Below are positions 18,434 to 27,941 of a stretch of DNA of 64,000 nt, piece by piece (position 1 is the first letter of the stretch; every line of letters starts with the position of its first letter). The position numbers and the translations under genes were made by a program. Origin of the DNA: CAYFPO01 sp964345035 (GTDB lineage: Bacteria; Fidelibacterota; Marinisomatia; SCGC-AAA003-L08; GCA-002704045); the NCBI GenBank assembly GCA_964345035.1, contig CAYFPO010000003.1, positions 62,001 through 126,000 on the forward strand, read 5' to 3'. The notes under the pieces were generated by a model. It was not told the origin of the DNA, made no database searches, and worked only from the letters and a program-made list of their open reading frames with translations.

Positions 18434-19427
18434 CAATAGTTGCTGATTTTTTAATATTTTCGTTATAATTTTTTAACGCCCAATCCAATAACAACTTAAT
18501 TTCATCAGTTGATTTAGTTCCCATAAATTTCTTTCTTAATTCTGATGCACCGGTAAATCCTTTTAAATACCAACTAAAATGTTTTTTTGTATAGTTAATA
18601 CACAATTGTTCCGATTTATCATCTAATAATAATTTAAAATGTTTTTTACACATTTCGAGTTTTTCTTTAATTCCAACAAAATTATCGGGTTGATTTATTA
18701 AATAATTTTTGATCGATTGGATTAACCATGGATTTCCTAAAACACCTCTCGCAACCATAACCGCATCACATCCGGTCGATTCAAACATATTTTTTGCGTC
18801 ATCGACAGTAATTATATCACCATTACCGATAACCGGAATTGAAACATTTTTCTTTAAATCACGAATTAAAGACCAATCTGCATTTCCTGTAAAGGACTGG
18901 CTTGTTGTTCTTGGATGAAGTGTAATTGCTTTAATTCCTAATTTTTCCAGCATTATACCTGCTTCTGTAGAAACTATGGTATTGTTATCCCACCCAGCTC
19001 TCATTTTAACTGTTACGGGTGTATTCCCTGCATTTTTAATTACTTCAGATGTTATATTTTGCATTAATTTTAAATCTCTTAATGCACCAGAACCTGCGCC
19101 CTTCTTTACAACCTTTGGAACAGGACATCCAAAATTGATATCAATGATGTCAGGATTGAACATATTACACACCATTTTTGCTGACTTACCAACGATTATT
19201 GGATCGTTACCAAAAATTTGAACACCAATCGGTCTTTCTGCGTCTGAAAATTTTATCATATTCAATGTTTTTTCATTTTCATGAATAATTCCATTGGAAC
19301 TTACAAATTCAGTAAACACCATACCTGCACCAAACTCTTTACAAATAATTCTGAATGATCTATCTGTTACTCCAGCCATAGGTGCAAGAATAATCGGAGT
19401 AGTTATTTGTATATTACCTATTTTCAT
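18426..19427 (-). CDS. dusB: tRNA-dihydrouridine synthase
   Basis: FMN enzyme reducing specific uridines of tRNA. The MKIGNIQITTPIILAPMAGVTD start at 19427 is preferred. An upstream in-frame ATG at 19475 would add an atypical 16-residue extension. FMN and catalytic segments are visible: INFGCPVPKVVKKGAGSGAL with the catalytic cysteine, TVKMRAGW, GNGDI and VMVARGVLGNPWLI. 333 aa. It is transcribed against the surrounding plus-strand genes and overlaps the end of the methyltransferase gene by 8 bp. Confidence 0.93.
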   Translation of the reverse strand: MKIGNIQITTPIILAPMAGVTDRSFRIICKEFGAGMVFTEFVSSNGIIHENEKTLNMIKFSDAERPIGVQIFGNDPIIVGKSAKMVCNMFNPDIIDINFGCPVPKVVKKGAGSGALRDLKLMQNITSEVIKNAGNTPVTVKMRAGWDNNTIVSTEAGIMLEKLGIKAITLHPRTTSQSFTGNADWSLIRDLKKNVSIPVIGNGDIITVDDAKNMFESTGCDAVMVARGVLGNPWLIQSIKNYLINQPDNFVGIKEKLEMCKKHFKLLLDDKSEQLCINYTKKHFSWYLKGFTGASELRKKFMGTKSTDEIKLLLDWALKNYNENIKKSATIVS

Positions 19428-19527
19428 TCCATCTTTATAATTTAATATGTAACCAAATTTACACCAATCACACAACTTTAAATAACGTGAAACTTTTGTA
19501 ATTTATTATACTAAATTGGAGGATTAA

Positions 19528-19857
19528 TTGGATATTTTATTTGGACAATCTGAATCTGCCGGAAGTGGAATTGCAATGTTTTTGCCAATGATACTCATTT
19601 TTGCTGTATTTTACTTCCTGATTTTCAGACCACAAGCAAAACAAAGAAAACAACACGTAAAACTTTTAGAAAATTTAAAAAAAGGAGATAAGATTATCAC
19701 TCGAGGCGGAGTATATGGTAAAATTGTTAATTTTCAAGGCAAAACAAATAATAAGGTAATCATCGATACGGGTAATAATAACAGATTGACTTTATCCCGT
19801 GCCTATATCGCAGGATTAGCAGATTCTTCGGCTGCAGAAAAGCCGGATGGGAATTAA
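19528..19857 (+). CDS. yajC: Preprotein translocase accessory subunit YajC
   Basis: Single-span component of the SecDF-YajC complex that assists protein export. 109 aa with a membrane helix at about 14-34 (AMFLPMILIFAVFYFLIF), the hallmark RPQAKQRKQH right after it, and the LKKGDKIITRGGVYGKI cytoplasmic motif. The start is TTG 19528, supported by a strong ggagg ribosome site 6-10 bases upstream. secD and secF are absent from the window. Confidence 0.93.
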   Translation: MDILFGQSESAGSGIAMFLPMILIFAVFYFLIFRPQAKQRKQHVKLLENLKKGDKIITRGGVYGKIVNFQGKTNNKVIIDTGNNNRLTLSRAYIAGLADSSAAEKPDGN

Positions 19858-20393
19858 TGTCAATTTTAAAAATTGTAAAATATGGTGATCCCATTCTAAG
19901 AAATCAAGTAGTCAAAACAACAGTAAAAGATGTAAATGATGAATTATTCAATAACATGTTTGAAACAATGTATAATGAAAAAGGAATTGGGCTTGCTGCT
20001 AATCAAATTGGCAAAAGTATCAATTTGCTTATAACAGACACCAGTGGCTTTGATGAAGATTCTGATAATTATCCACCATCAATTTTTATAAATGCTGAAA
20101 TTGTTCATACCGAAGGTAACTCTGTTATGGAAGAGGGATGTTTAAGTATCCCGGAAATACGTGCTGAAATAAACCGCCCTGAAGTTATTACATTGAAATA
20201 TCAAAATAAACAATTTAATGAAATGACGGAATCATTTACTGGAATCATGTCAAGAGTAATTCAACACGAAATAGATCACTTAAATGGTAAATATTTTATT
20301 GATTACCTACCTCCTGGAAAGCGATTATTATTACAAAAAAGGTTAATGGAAATTTCCAAAACAGGAGCTCCCACTACTGGAATTGTTTTGTAG
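19857..20393 (+). CDS. def: Peptide deformylase
   Basis: Metalloenzyme removing the formyl group from nascent N-terminal methionine. All three signature boxes are present in 178 aa: GIGLAANQIG (near 43), EEGCLSIPE (near 95) with the metal-binding Cys, and QHEIDHLNG (near 138) with HExxH. Overlaps yajC by 1 bp and precedes fmt, its functional counterpart. Confidence 0.97.
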   Translation: MSILKIVKYGDPILRNQVVKTTVKDVNDELFNNMFETMYNEKGIGLAANQIGKSINLLITDTSGFDEDSDNYPPSIFINAEIVHTEGNSVMEEGCLSIPEIRAEINRPEVITLKYQNKQFNEMTESFTGIMSRVIQHEIDHLNGKYFIDYLPPGKRLLLQKRLMEISKTGAPTTGIVL

Positions 20394-20435
20394 TGTAAAA
20401 GAATAATTAATTATTAAAATAGGAAGTAATCTGTT

Positions 20436-21401
20436 ATGCGTGTAGTTTTTATGGGATCCTCCGTGTTTGCGGAACCATCTTTACGGTCAATTCACGCATC
20501 ATCACATCAAATTGTATCTGTTGTAACTCATGCAGATAAAACTGCCGGAAGGGGTAAAAAATTACAACCATCTTATATCAAATCAATTTCATATGAATTT
20601 GGATATCCTGTTTTACAACCTGTTTTATTAAAAGATGAACAATTTATCCGGAATCTAAAGGATTGTTTTTCCGACATATTTGTTGTGGTAGCATTTAGAA
20701 AATTGCCGGATATTTTACTGGACATTCCTAAATTAGGATGCATCAATCTTCACCCGTCATTATTACCAAAATACAGAGGAGCAGCACCAATACATCATTC
20801 AATTTTAAATGGTGATAAAAAAACAGGAATCACTGTAATTAAAATATCATCTCAACTTGATTCCGGGGATATATTATTTCAAAAAGAATATACAATAATT
20901 GACAATGAAAATACAGGTGAATTATCAAATAGACTATCTGATTATGGTTCTAAACATCTTGTTGAAACTCTCAATTTAATTGAAGAAAAAAACGAAATTA
21001 CAGGTGTTAAACAGGATGAATCAATTGTATCATTAGCACCTAAAATCCATAAAAATGACTACATGGTAAGCTGGACCGATGATGCAATTAACATACATAA
21101 TAAAATTCGAGCTCTCGCACCAAAACCGGGTGCATTTTCTATGTATGGTAAAAAGAGGATGAAACTTATAAAATCTGAAGTGATATTAACTAATATTGAT
21201 TTTATACAATCTGACGATATTTTGAGAGAACATTTGTTGAATCTTCATCCTGGGCAGATATTAATGACAAAAAATAAGATATTTACAGGAACGGGGAACG
21301 GCATACTTTCTATTTTAGAAATTCAACCAGAAGGTAAACGTGTAATGAAAAATTCAGAATTTATTTCAGGTTATTATGAAAAAACATCGAATTTCGATTG
21401 A
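20436..21401 (+). CDS. fmt: Methionyl-tRNA formyltransferase
   Basis: Transfers formyl from 10-formyl-THF to Met-tRNAi for translation initiation. 321 aa. It has the N-terminal formyltransferase fold (MRVVFMGSSVFAEPSL), the folate/catalytic region NLHPSLLPKYRGAAPIHHSI near 110 and LDSGDILFQKE. A shorter C-terminal OB domain follows. ATG 20436 has a ggaag ribosome site. It ends inside the start of rsmB (26-bp overlap). Confidence 0.96.
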   Translation: MRVVFMGSSVFAEPSLRSIHASSHQIVSVVTHADKTAGRGKKLQPSYIKSISYEFGYPVLQPVLLKDEQFIRNLKDCFSDIFVVVAFRKLPDILLDIPKLGCINLHPSLLPKYRGAAPIHHSILNGDKKTGITVIKISSQLDSGDILFQKEYTIIDNENTGELSNRLSDYGSKHLVETLNLIEEKNEITGVKQDESIVSLAPKIHKNDYMVSWTDDAINIHNKIRALAPKPGAFSMYGKKRMKLIKSEVILTNIDFIQSDDILREHLLNLHPGQILMTKNKIFTGTGNGILSILEIQPEGKRVMKNSEFISGYYEKTSNFD

Positions 21402-22719
21402 TAAAAAAGAACTCTCGCCAAGGAGATTGGCATGGCAAATAATGTTAAAAGCCAGCGAGAGAAACAGAAGGCTGTCTGATATTACTGCTGAATTTTTATC
21501 CGGTGTTAATTTCTCACCATCTCAAAGAAATTTGACTACAAACTTGGTACAGGGTTGTGTTAGAATGAAAGGACGATTGGATTGGGAATTAAGCAGTATA
21601 TTTTTCGATGATTATTATGAATTACGTGATAATATTAAAGTAATTCTTCAACTTGGTGCATATCAATTGAAATATTTGGATAGCATACCGGATTATGCGG
21701 CAGTAACAACTTCAGTTTCACTTGCAAAATCATTAAATCCAAAATTGGGTGGATTAGTAAATGCTGTTTTAAGGAAAATTTCAAAAGATGAAATAGAACC
21801 ACCTGATGTTGATGATTTAGCAGCAACATCACAATATTTGAGCCATCCTGAATGGTTGATTGAAAAGTGGACTAAATATTGGGGGAGTGAGAGAGTCTAC
21901 AAGCTTGCACAATGGAACAACTCTACACCAAGAATTTGGTTTAGAGTGAATACATTGCAATTTTCCCCTAACAAATTTATCAATTATTTAAAAAAAGAGG
22001 ATATAAAATATGAACAGTTTGAAGACGACCCTAATTTCTTTACAACCGATAAAACTGCAAAAATAATTGACTGTGAATATTTTAAATTAGGAAATGTAAC
22101 GGTTCAGGATCCTGCTGCTGGTATGGTTTGTCATCTACTGGAACCGAACTCAAAGGACTCGATAATTGACGGATGTGCGGCTCCCGGCGGGAAAGCGACA
22201 TATTTATCTCAATTAATGAATAATAAAGGGCAGATATGGGCTTATGATAACCATAAACAACGAATAAAACTATTGAAAAATTCTTCTAAAAGATTGAATA
22301 TCACGAATATAATTCCACAGGAAATTGATGTTTCTACTGCTGAATTACCGGTTGTTTCAAAAATATTGTTAGATGTGCCGTGTTCAGGTACAGGTGTTTT
22401 GGGTAAAAGAGCCGATTTAAGATGGAGAAAATCATTTGACGATATTGTTGAAATGTCAGTGCTGCAGAGGAATATTTTATGGAATGCGGCTAAATATTTA
22501 AAACCGGGTGGAAAAATTGTTTACAGTACTTGCTCAATCGAACCGGAGGAAAATAAATATATAGTTGATTCGTTTTTGGAGCATCATTCAAATTATTATC
22601 TTGAACCGGTAAAAACTATTTTACCTGAAAAATATGTCAATGATGACGGATATTATTTCACATTTCCTCCTGTTCATGGTATTGATGGCGGAAGTGCTGC
22701 AATTATAAGAAAAAAATGA
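21376..22719 (+). CDS. rsmB: 16S rRNA cytosine-C5 methyltransferase RsmB
   Basis: SAM-dependent methyltransferase making m5C967 in 16S rRNA (E. coli numbering). 447 aa: an N-terminal NusB-like RNA-binding domain (about 10-140), then the Rossmann methyltransferase. Motifs are CAAPGGKATYLSQLM, DVPCSGTGVLGKR (motif IV, Pro-Cys) and YSTCSIEPEEN (motif VI catalytic Cys). The def-fmt-rsmB order is a classic bacterial synteny block. ATG 21376 lies inside the 3' end of fmt. A later start would still leave the domains intact. Confidence 0.95.
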   Translation: MKKHRISIDKKELSPRRLAWQIMLKASERNRRLSDITAEFLSGVNFSPSQRNLTTNLVQGCVRMKGRLDWELSSIFFDDYYELRDNIKVILQLGAYQLKYLDSIPDYAAVTTSVSLAKSLNPKLGGLVNAVLRKISKDEIEPPDVDDLAATSQYLSHPEWLIEKWTKYWGSERVYKLAQWNNSTPRIWFRVNTLQFSPNKFINYLKKEDIKYEQFEDDPNFFTTDKTAKIIDCEYFKLGNVTVQDPAAGMVCHLLEPNSKDSIIDGCAAPGGKATYLSQLMNNKGQIWAYDNHKQRIKLLKNSSKRLNITNIIPQEIDVSTAELPVVSKILLDVPCSGTGVLGKRADLRWRKSFDDIVEMSVLQRNILWNAAKYLKPGGKIVYSTCSIEPEENKYIVDSFLEHHSNYYLEPVKTILPEKYVNDDGYYFTFPPVHGIDGGSAAIIRKK

Positions 22720-23456
22720 TAAATAATTTATTCAGATATATCATTGCAGCCGGAGTATTAATAATAATTGGTGCCTTCTTGGTTGAAATTTTTGTGTTAC
22801 CCCAATATGTTAGCGTAAATAAAGAACTTTATCTTCCGGATGTCCGGGGAATGTTTAAACATCATGCAGTAAAACTTTTAAAATCCCACGAATTATCTGT
22901 TAAAATTGAAGATATACCCTTTACAACGGAGGATGAAATTGGAAGAGTATTAAAAATGTCGCCGTTACCACCGATTAAAATAAAATCAGGTAGAACTGTT
23001 GAATTATCTATTCCATCAGGAAGAAATAATATTTTTGTACCAGAATTGGTAAATATGACACTTCGAAATGCAAAAATTGAAATAGAAAAACATAATATGG
23101 AACTAGATACAGTTATGTATGAACATTTTTCAGAAATAAAAAAAGGATTGATAACAGTTCAAAATCCCAGGGCAGGGCATCTTGTTGAAACAGGTGCTTT
23201 AATATCTCTAATGGTTAGTAAAGGACCGCCACCCGATATTTTCAGAGTACCTGACTTAATAAATTTAAGTTTACAAAGAGCAAAACAAAAATTAAATGAG
23301 GCAGGGCTGAGGTTAGGAATTGTAGAGTATGAATATCAACCTGGTTTATTAAAGGGAACGGTAATTGAGCAAAGTCTTACCCCTGGAATGAGTGTCAGCA
23401 TTCCTGCTGCTGTAGATATAATTGTCAGTTCAGATAAAAAAGAGGACAGAAAATGA
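22716..23456 (+). CDS. PASTA-domain membrane protein (no kinase domain)
   Basis: A 246-residue protein with one N-terminal membrane span (about 8-30) and three PASTA repeats at roughly 37-103, 104-170 and 173-241 (LPDVRGMFKHHAVKLL; VPELVNMTLRNAKIEI; VPDLINLSLQRAKQKL). PASTA domains bind muropeptides or penicillin-like ligands outside the cell. Only about 7 residues precede the membrane span, so no kinase domain is present. It overlaps rsmB and rpe by 4 bp each. In Firmicutes this slot between rsmB and rpe is held by a PASTA Ser/Thr kinase and its phosphatase, so this may be the sensor half alone. Confidence 0.88.
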   Translation: MINNLFRYIIAAGVLIIIGAFLVEIFVLPQYVSVNKELYLPDVRGMFKHHAVKLLKSHELSVKIEDIPFTTEDEIGRVLKMSPLPPIKIKSGRTVELSIPSGRNNIFVPELVNMTLRNAKIEIEKHNMELDTVMYEHFSEIKKGLITVQNPRAGHLVETGALISLMVSKGPPPDIFRVPDLINLSLQRAKQKLNEAGLRLGIVEYEYQPGLLKGTVIEQSLTPGMSVSIPAAVDIIVSSDKKEDRK

Positions 23457-24094
23457 GAAATATATCACCATCCGTACTTTCCGCTGATTTTACCAATATT
23501 GAAAAAGATATACGAAAAGTAGAAAGGACTGGTGCAACCAGACTCCATTTAGATGTTATGGATGGACATTTTGTGCCTAATTTGACCTTTGGACCACTAA
23601 TTGTTGATTCAATCAGAAGATTAACTGATCTTCATTTAGAAACCCATTTAATGATATCCAACCCTGATAAATATCTAGTACAATTCATTGAAGCAGGGTC
23701 TGATACTGTAATTTTTCATTTAGAAGCATCTACAGATATTGAACGAGATATTAATATAATAAAATCAAATGATGTGCTGGCTGGAATTGCAATTAATCCG
23801 GATACAAAAGTTGAAAAAATAATTCCATACTTGGATGATATTGATTATGTGCTTGTGATGTCGGTATTTCCGGGGTTTGGAGGGCAGTCATTTATTGAAG
23901 ATACACTCTTAACTATGGAGCAATTGGTAGAAATAAGAAATGGCCGTAAATATCTGGTTGGTGTTGATGGCGGGATAAATACCAATACTATAAGAAAAGT
24001 GTATGAAACCGGAATTGATATTACAATAGTAGGTTCTAATTTATTTGGTGCAAATGATTTTCAATCCAGATATATAGAATTAATGAATGAATGA
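23453..24094 (+). CDS. rpe: Ribulose-phosphate 3-epimerase
   Basis: TIM-barrel enzyme interconverting ribulose-5-P and xylulose-5-P in the pentose phosphate pathway. 213 aa with the family motifs SPSVLSADFTNI, LHLDVMDGHFVPNLTFGP, HLMISNP, VMSVFPGFGGQSF and VDGGIN. Metal-binding His and Asp residues lie in those motifs. It overlaps the PASTA gene by 4 bp and the next gene by 8 bp. Confidence 0.96.
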   Translation: MRNISPSVLSADFTNIEKDIRKVERTGATRLHLDVMDGHFVPNLTFGPLIVDSIRRLTDLHLETHLMISNPDKYLVQFIEAGSDTVIFHLEASTDIERDINIIKSNDVLAGIAINPDTKVEKIIPYLDDIDYVLVMSVFPGFGGQSFIEDTLLTMEQLVEIRNGRKYLVGVDGGINTNTIRKVYETGIDITIVGSNLFGANDFQSRYIELMNE

Positions 24095-24677
24095 TCAAAT
24101 CACATATAAAGGAGAAATCCTTAGAAAGCTTATACATATTTTCTCCATTGTATTTGCAATATGCTTGGTGTTGTTTGGACGGGAACTAATTTTACTACCG
24201 TTAATTTTAATTTCGATTATTTTCATTATGTTCGATTACTCCAGGATTAGGTTTAAAATTATTCATAATATTTATACAAGATTTTTTAGGGATATAACCC
24301 GACCGGCAGAAAAAAGTAAACTGACCGGCGCAAGTTTTTCATTTATTGGCGCTTCATTAACTATCTTATTATTTTCTGAATCAGCAGCATTTATTGGACT
24401 TCTATTTTTAAGTATTGGTGATTCTATGGCTGCGTTGATAGGAAGAAAATATGGTAAAACAAAATTTGGTATGAAATCAATAGAGGGATCAGTTGCTTTA
24501 TTTTTAAGTTGTTCTATTCTTGCGTTTATTTTCACATCTCTACCTATCCTCTCAATAATACTAACTGCATTCGTTGCTACTGTACTAGAAGCAATAATAA
24601 TTCCAATGGTGGATGATAATATTACTATTCCTGTTGGTTCAGCTTTTGCAATTCAAACAATAACCAAAATTCTATGA
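24087..24677 (+). CDS. Polyprenol/dolichol/diacylglycerol kinase-like membrane protein (SEC59/DGK1/VTE5 family)
   Basis: A 196-residue integral membrane protein. It has the CTP-dependent lipid kinase-like signature: an N-terminal RKLIHIFSIVF, then GDSMAALIGRKYGKTKFGMKSIEGS near residue 112-136. About six hydrophobic spans are visible. Relatives phosphorylate polyprenols, phytol or diacylglycerol. In this organism a polyprenyl phosphate or prenol-salvage role is plausible given the GGGPS homologue at 11160; that link is inference. Overlaps rpe and the BatA-like gene. Confidence 0.75.
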   Translation: MNDQITYKGEILRKLIHIFSIVFAICLVLFGRELILLPLILISIIFIMFDYSRIRFKIIHNIYTRFFRDITRPAEKSKLTGASFSFIGASLTILLFSESAAFIGLLFLSIGDSMAALIGRKYGKTKFGMKSIEGSVALFLSCSILAFIFTSLPILSIILTAFVATVLEAIIIPMVDDNITIPVGSAFAIQTITKIL

Positions 24678-26662
24678 ATTTTCTTGCACCAACATTTCTC
24701 TGGCTGCTTCCATTGGCATCCATCCCAATAATTATTCATATTTTAAACCAAATGAATATACAAACAGTGGAATTCAGTTCAATAAAATTTCTACGTCTAA
24801 TAGAGCATGATTCAATAAAAAAACTGAAATTACTCCAATTAATTCTTCTCATAATTCGCACTATTATGATATTATTGATCATTTTGATGATTTCACGTCC
24901 CGTGATACATGGGATTTATCAACATTGGATAGAAGATCCCAACTCTACATTCACAGTAATAATGGTAGATAATTCATTTTCTAATTCCGGTGAATCTAAT
25001 AGCCAACCCAGAATTGATATGATAAATTCATCATTATCACGTATTTTAGAACAAATACATAAGGATTCACACATTGTATTATCTACAACTACTGCCGGTG
25101 TAATTTATTCCGGTAAAAGAAATAATCTTCCAGATGGTTTACGTACTATACAGCAATCCTATCTGGAAGGTGAATTATCCTTTAACTTTATTCAATCCCT
25201 GGAATATAAAAGCAGGGAATTTGCAAATTATGAATTATACCTATTATCGGACTGTCAAAACAATACATTCACAAATATCGAAAGTATTAATGATATACTT
25301 GAAGATTGGAATATTTATATTATTAAACCTCCTATTCAAAATGCTAATTATGGGATTTTAGATGTGGAGATTGAAAATGATTTTCTGTTAACTAATACTC
25401 CAATTAACATAGTGGTTTCTGTGAGTAATATGGCAACAGAAACTATTGAAAATGTATTAATGGAACTATTAATAGATGACATTAATGTGGGGCAACAATT
25501 AATCACAATATCCAGCGGGGAAAGTGCCAATTATAGATTTATAACTGCATTACCCGAACCAGGAATGTATATTGGACAGATAAAATTACAAAATGATGAA
25601 CGAATTGGAGATAATACACATTATTTTGTAATCAATATACAGGAAGAAATAAAAGTAATGTCTTACAATATGAATAACATCTATTTTAATCAATCTATTA
25701 AAGCAATCAAGCAAAAAAAGACGGATATTCAAAATTTTCAATTTAATGATAATGAATTTAGAACAGTTGATAAAGATGTAATTATCATTCAGGGTGAACC
25801 AAATAATATTACTCAACATATAAATATTTTAAAATTATTTGTAGAAGGTGGGGGACACATTATTTATTTTCCTGATAAAAATACAAAATATATACCCGAT
25901 TTCATTGCACAATTAACAGGAGATAATTTTAAGGAAGAAAAGGTGGAAAGTGCATCAACATTATTCCAAACGATCAGCAGAAAGTCTCCGGGAATACACT
26001 ATTTTTTAAATCAAAATCAAAATGACCAAATAGACAATATTCAATATTTTAAATATATTCCGTTACAGAATACGAGTAGCAGCCAAATTGAACTATTAAA
26101 CAATGTAAGTATTTGGAATCGGTACAACAGATTAAACGGAATTATTGATGTATTCGGGTTCTCATTGGATTTATCTTGGACAACTCTACCTCTTAGAGGG
26201 AGTTTTATTCCCTTCACTAATAATTTACTTCATTCAAGCCTCAATACAAACAGCAAAAAGTATTTTACCGGAGAAAATTGGAAATTTTCATTGGATAGTA
26301 AATATTTTAATACAGCATTACACTATATTTCGCCAAATGGAAGCAAGGATATTATAACTTCTGAAACAAAATATATATCCTTATTAGAACCTGGAATACA
26401 CAGGATTTTATCGAACAATGAACCTATTTCGGAAATTCCTGTTAATATTTCAGAAAATGAGTTAAGATCACCATATTTAACTGATTCTGAAATGGAGTCA
26501 CTATTTCCTAACAAAATTGTTATTTTGGATGATAATTTTGCAGAAGGGATAAAACAGGCAAGATATGGTACTGAAATTTGGAGTTATCTACTCTTGTTTT
26601 TAGTTTTACTGACATGTTTTGAAATGATTTTGTCTAACGGAAAGAGATTTCAAAACAGTTAA
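24674..26662 (+). CDS. BatA N-terminal/vWA membrane protein
   Basis: A 662-residue membrane protein. It begins with the aerotolerance regulator N-terminal (BatA) signature: two spans (about 5-20 and 56-76) around IHILNQMNIQTVEFSSIKFL. A vWA-like domain with a degenerate MIDAS (VDNSFSNSGES) near residue 98-108 follows, then a long extracytoplasmic part and a final span near the C-terminus (LLLFLVLLTCFEMIL). Such proteins are widespread in Bacteroidetes-type bacteria with unknown roles, possibly with MoxR/DUF58 partners such as those at 2091-3983. Starts 4 bp inside the previous gene; its end overlaps hflX in another frame. Confidence 0.82.
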   Translation: MNFLAPTFLWLLPLASIPIIIHILNQMNIQTVEFSSIKFLRLIEHDSIKKLKLLQLILLIIRTIMILLIILMISRPVIHGIYQHWIEDPNSTFTVIMVDNSFSNSGESNSQPRIDMINSSLSRILEQIHKDSHIVLSTTTAGVIYSGKRNNLPDGLRTIQQSYLEGELSFNFIQSLEYKSREFANYELYLLSDCQNNTFTNIESINDILEDWNIYIIKPPIQNANYGILDVEIENDFLLTNTPINIVVSVSNMATETIENVLMELLIDDINVGQQLITISSGESANYRFITALPEPGMYIGQIKLQNDERIGDNTHYFVINIQEEIKVMSYNMNNIYFNQSIKAIKQKKTDIQNFQFNDNEFRTVDKDVIIIQGEPNNITQHINILKLFVEGGGHIIYFPDKNTKYIPDFIAQLTGDNFKEEKVESASTLFQTISRKSPGIHYFLNQNQNDQIDNIQYFKYIPLQNTSSSQIELLNNVSIWNRYNRLNGIIDVFGFSLDLSWTTLPLRGSFIPFTNNLLHSSLNTNSKKYFTGENWKFSLDSKYFNTALHYISPNGSKDIITSETKYISLLEPGIHRILSNNEPISEIPVNISENELRSPYLTDSEMESLFPNKIVILDDNFAEGIKQARYGTEIWSYLLLFLVLLTCFEMILSNGKRFQNS

Positions 26663-27920
26663 GCCTTTAGAAAAAGCAATACTGGTTGGTGCTCGTTTTC
26701 CTCTTATCAGTGAGAGAGAAATCTCGGATGAGATTGAAGAATTAAAATTACTATCTCAAACAGCTGGTGCTGAAATTGATCACACATTCATACAAAACAT
26801 TGAAAAGATCAATTCTGCTACATATATTGGAAAGGGGAAAGCTGAAGAAATAATTCAGTATTCCCTCAGCCACAAAATACAATTAATCATTTTTAATGAT
26901 GATATTTCTCCCGCACAATTAAAAAATCTCCAAAAACTGGCTGAAGATAAAATTAAAATAATTGACAGATCCGGACTTATAATAGATATCTTTAAACAAC
27001 ATGCAAAAACCAGAGAAGCAAAAACTCAGGTAGAATTAGCAAGCCTGGAATATTTACTTCCAAGATTAACCCGGCAATGGACTCACTTAGAAAGGCAAAT
27101 GGGAGGGATTGGAACCAGAGGCGGTCCAGGTGAGACACAGATCGAGGTCGACCGGCGGTTGATAGGTACTCAAATTACCCGACTAAAACACACATTAAAG
27201 AAAATTGAAAACCAAAGGAAAACACAAAATAAAAGAAGGGAAACTGAGTTTAAAGTAGGCTTAGCCGGATATACAAATGCCGGTAAATCTACCTTGATGT
27301 GTGCTTTAACAGATTCTAATGTATATGTTAAAGACCAGTTATTTGCAACTCTCGATACAACTACCAGAAAATGTACTGTATCTGGTAATAAATCAATTTT
27401 GATTAGTGATTCAGTTGGATTTATACAAAAATTACCTCATAATTTAATTGCATCATTTCGGTCCACATTGGGTGTATTAAAAGATGCTAATTTGATCTTA
27501 AAAGTAATAGATGGATCTTCTAACAGTATTGATCTTCATATACATACAATTAATAACACTATTAGATCACTAAATATTGACGACACAAATTCCATATTGG
27601 TATTTAATAAAATTGACCTAATACAAAAAAAGGGAAAATTAATACAGTTAATGAGAAAATATCCGGAGAGCATATTTATTTCAGCATTAAAACAATTAAA
27701 ATTAGATGTATTGATAAAACGAATTGAAGAAAATATAACGCAGAATTATGTAACGTCAACCTTACTCGTGCCATATTCATCAGCAAATTTGATCGGCGAA
27801 ATATATGATTCCATTGAAGTATTACATCAGGAAAATACAGCTACAGGAATTTTGGTGGAAGTAAGCGGGGACAGAGAATTAGTGTTGTCACTGAAAAATA
27901 AATTAATTTCTGTTCATTGA
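26628..27920 (+). CDS. hflX: GTPase HflX (start codon not resolved)
   Basis: Ribosome-associated GTPase that rescues or splits stalled ribosomes. The full family sequence is present in one frame from the in-frame stop at 26625 onward. The N-domain has YIGKGKAEEI and VELASLEYLLPRLTRQW. The glycine-rich linker MGGIGTRGGPGETQIEVDRR follows, then G1 GYTNAGKSTL, G3 DSVGFI and G4 NKID. No ATG, GTG or TTG occurs in frame before 27099, yet homology begins near 26660 (KPLEKAILVGARFP). A start at 27099 would remove the whole N-domain. The true start is therefore non-canonical, supplied by frameshift from the BatA-like gene, or hidden by a sequence error. The listed start is simply the first codon of the open frame. 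Confidence 0.88.
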   Translation, partial: FCLTERDFKTVKPLEKAILVGARFPLISEREISDEIEELKLLSQTAGAEIDHTFIQNIEKINSATYIGKGKAEEIIQYSLSHKIQLIIFNDDISPAQLKNLQKLAEDKIKIIDRSGLIIDIFKQHAKTREAKTQVELASLEYLLPRLTRQWTHLERQMGGIGTRGGPGETQIEVDRRLIGTQITRLKHTLKKIENQRKTQNKRRETEFKVGLAGYTNAGKSTLMCALTDSNVYVKDQLFATLDTTTRKCTVSGNKSILISDSVGFIQKLPHNLIASFRSTLGVLKDANLILKVIDGSSNSIDLHIHTINNTIRSLNIDDTNSILVFNKIDLIQKKGKLIQLMRKYPESIFISALKQLKLDVLIKRIEENITQNYVTSTLLVPYSSANLIGEIYDSIEVLHQENTATGILVEVSGDRELVLSLKNKLISVH

Positions 27921-27941
27921 TAGGAAATACCTGTAAAAATG

